From the NCBI GenBank assembly GCA_023442085.1, contig JAEZMT010000040.1:1-6340 (forward strand): a stretch of 6,340 nt of DNA. Direction: 5' to 3'. Position 1 is the stretch's first letter. The number at the start of each line of letters is the position of its first letter. Positions 6,216 to 6,340 of this stretch are shown here, piece after piece. The position numbers and the translations under genes are program-made. Below the pieces are notes generated by a model. The model saw only the letters and a list, made by a program, of their open reading frames with translations, was not told the DNA's origin and searched no databases. Origin of the DNA: Pseudomonadota bacterium (GTDB taxonomy: Bacteria > Pseudomonadota > Alphaproteobacteria > Rhizobiales > Xanthobacteraceae).

Positions 6216-6340
6216 GGGTTCATCTCCGGAAGGTCGTTGGCGGCCTCGGCGGCGAGCGCCGCGAGATAGGCGAAGGGATAGACCCCGCGCTTGTGGCCGT
6301 CGGAAAAGGTGAGGTTCAGGCCGTGCGCGCCGAACGGCTC
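6212..6340 (-). CDS. DUF971 (gamma-butyrobetaine hydroxylase N-terminal-like) protein, C-terminal part, cut by right window edge
   Basis: The last 42 codons of a minus-strand gene lie at the right edge. The peptide contains LNLTFSDGHKRGVYPFAYL. This matches the DUF971 signature as I know it: a beta strand, then F-x-D-G-H-x-x-G-x-Y, then an aromatic residue and YL. The domain occurs alone in short bacterial proteins, at the N-terminus of gamma-butyrobetaine hydroxylase, and at the C-terminus of the plant iron-sulfur scaffold HCF101. The 5' end is missing, so length and start are unknown. A stand-alone protein of about 100-130 residues is likely because the domain reaches almost to the stop. 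The stop overlaps the flavoprotein start by four bases (ATGA, 6212-6215), indicating translational coupling. Its role here may be iron-sulfur or enzyme maturation; that is inference. Confidence 0.8.
   Translation of the reverse strand, partial: EPFGAHGLNLTFSDGHKRGVYPFAYLAALAAEAANDLPEMNP

Noticed and set aside
4500..6269. 589-codon plus-strand open frame opposite the flavoprotein gene
   Set aside because: The translation is low in sequence complexity (Gly, Ala, Val, His) with no recognisable domain, while the minus strand encodes a clear FAD enzyme. Long antisense frames are common in GC-rich genes.

Overview
The window looks like chromosomal DNA of a GC-rich alphaproteobacterium. The order Hyphomicrobiales, possibly near Xanthobacter/Azorhizobium, is my best guess; it rests on composition and gene content, not on a database match. 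Codons prefer G or C in the third position, and this leaves many long spurious open frames opposite the real genes. Seven protein genes are supported. Two are cut by the window edges: an IclR-type regulator on the left and a DUF971 protein on the right.

Region 1 (1-1490) is a divergent pair. The regulator's first 61 codons read leftward, and a TRAP-transporter solute-binding protein with a twin-arginine signal reads rightward. The 220-bp gap between them holds two copies of one inverted repeat (GGTCCA-N5-TGGACC). One copy is perfect and one has a single mismatch. One lies in front of each gene, as expected for a regulator that controls itself and its neighbour. No TRAP membrane subunits follow; a strong hairpin closes the unit.

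Region 2 (1494-3119, minus) is a cytoplasmic GH13 alpha-glucosidase / oligo-1,6-glucosidase-type enzyme with a complete catalytic triad. It converges on the transporter gene.

Region 3 (3226-6340, minus) is a tight operon, in order of transcription: DUF971 protein (partial), FAD-dependent oxidoreductase resembling the AprA subunit of adenylylsulfate reductase, very small two-cluster ferredoxin resembling a stripped-down AprB, and HEAT-repeat protein of about ten 31-residue repeats. The joints are a 4-base overlap, a 30-base gap and a 5-base gap, so the proteins are probably made together. The flavoprotein and ferredoxin probably form an electron-transfer pair. DUF971 domains occur elsewhere in iron-sulfur cluster assembly proteins, and HEAT arrays are protein-binding scaffolds, so the two flanking proteins may help build or hold the enzyme. 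The substrate cannot be read from the sequence. This operon is the most interesting part of the window.
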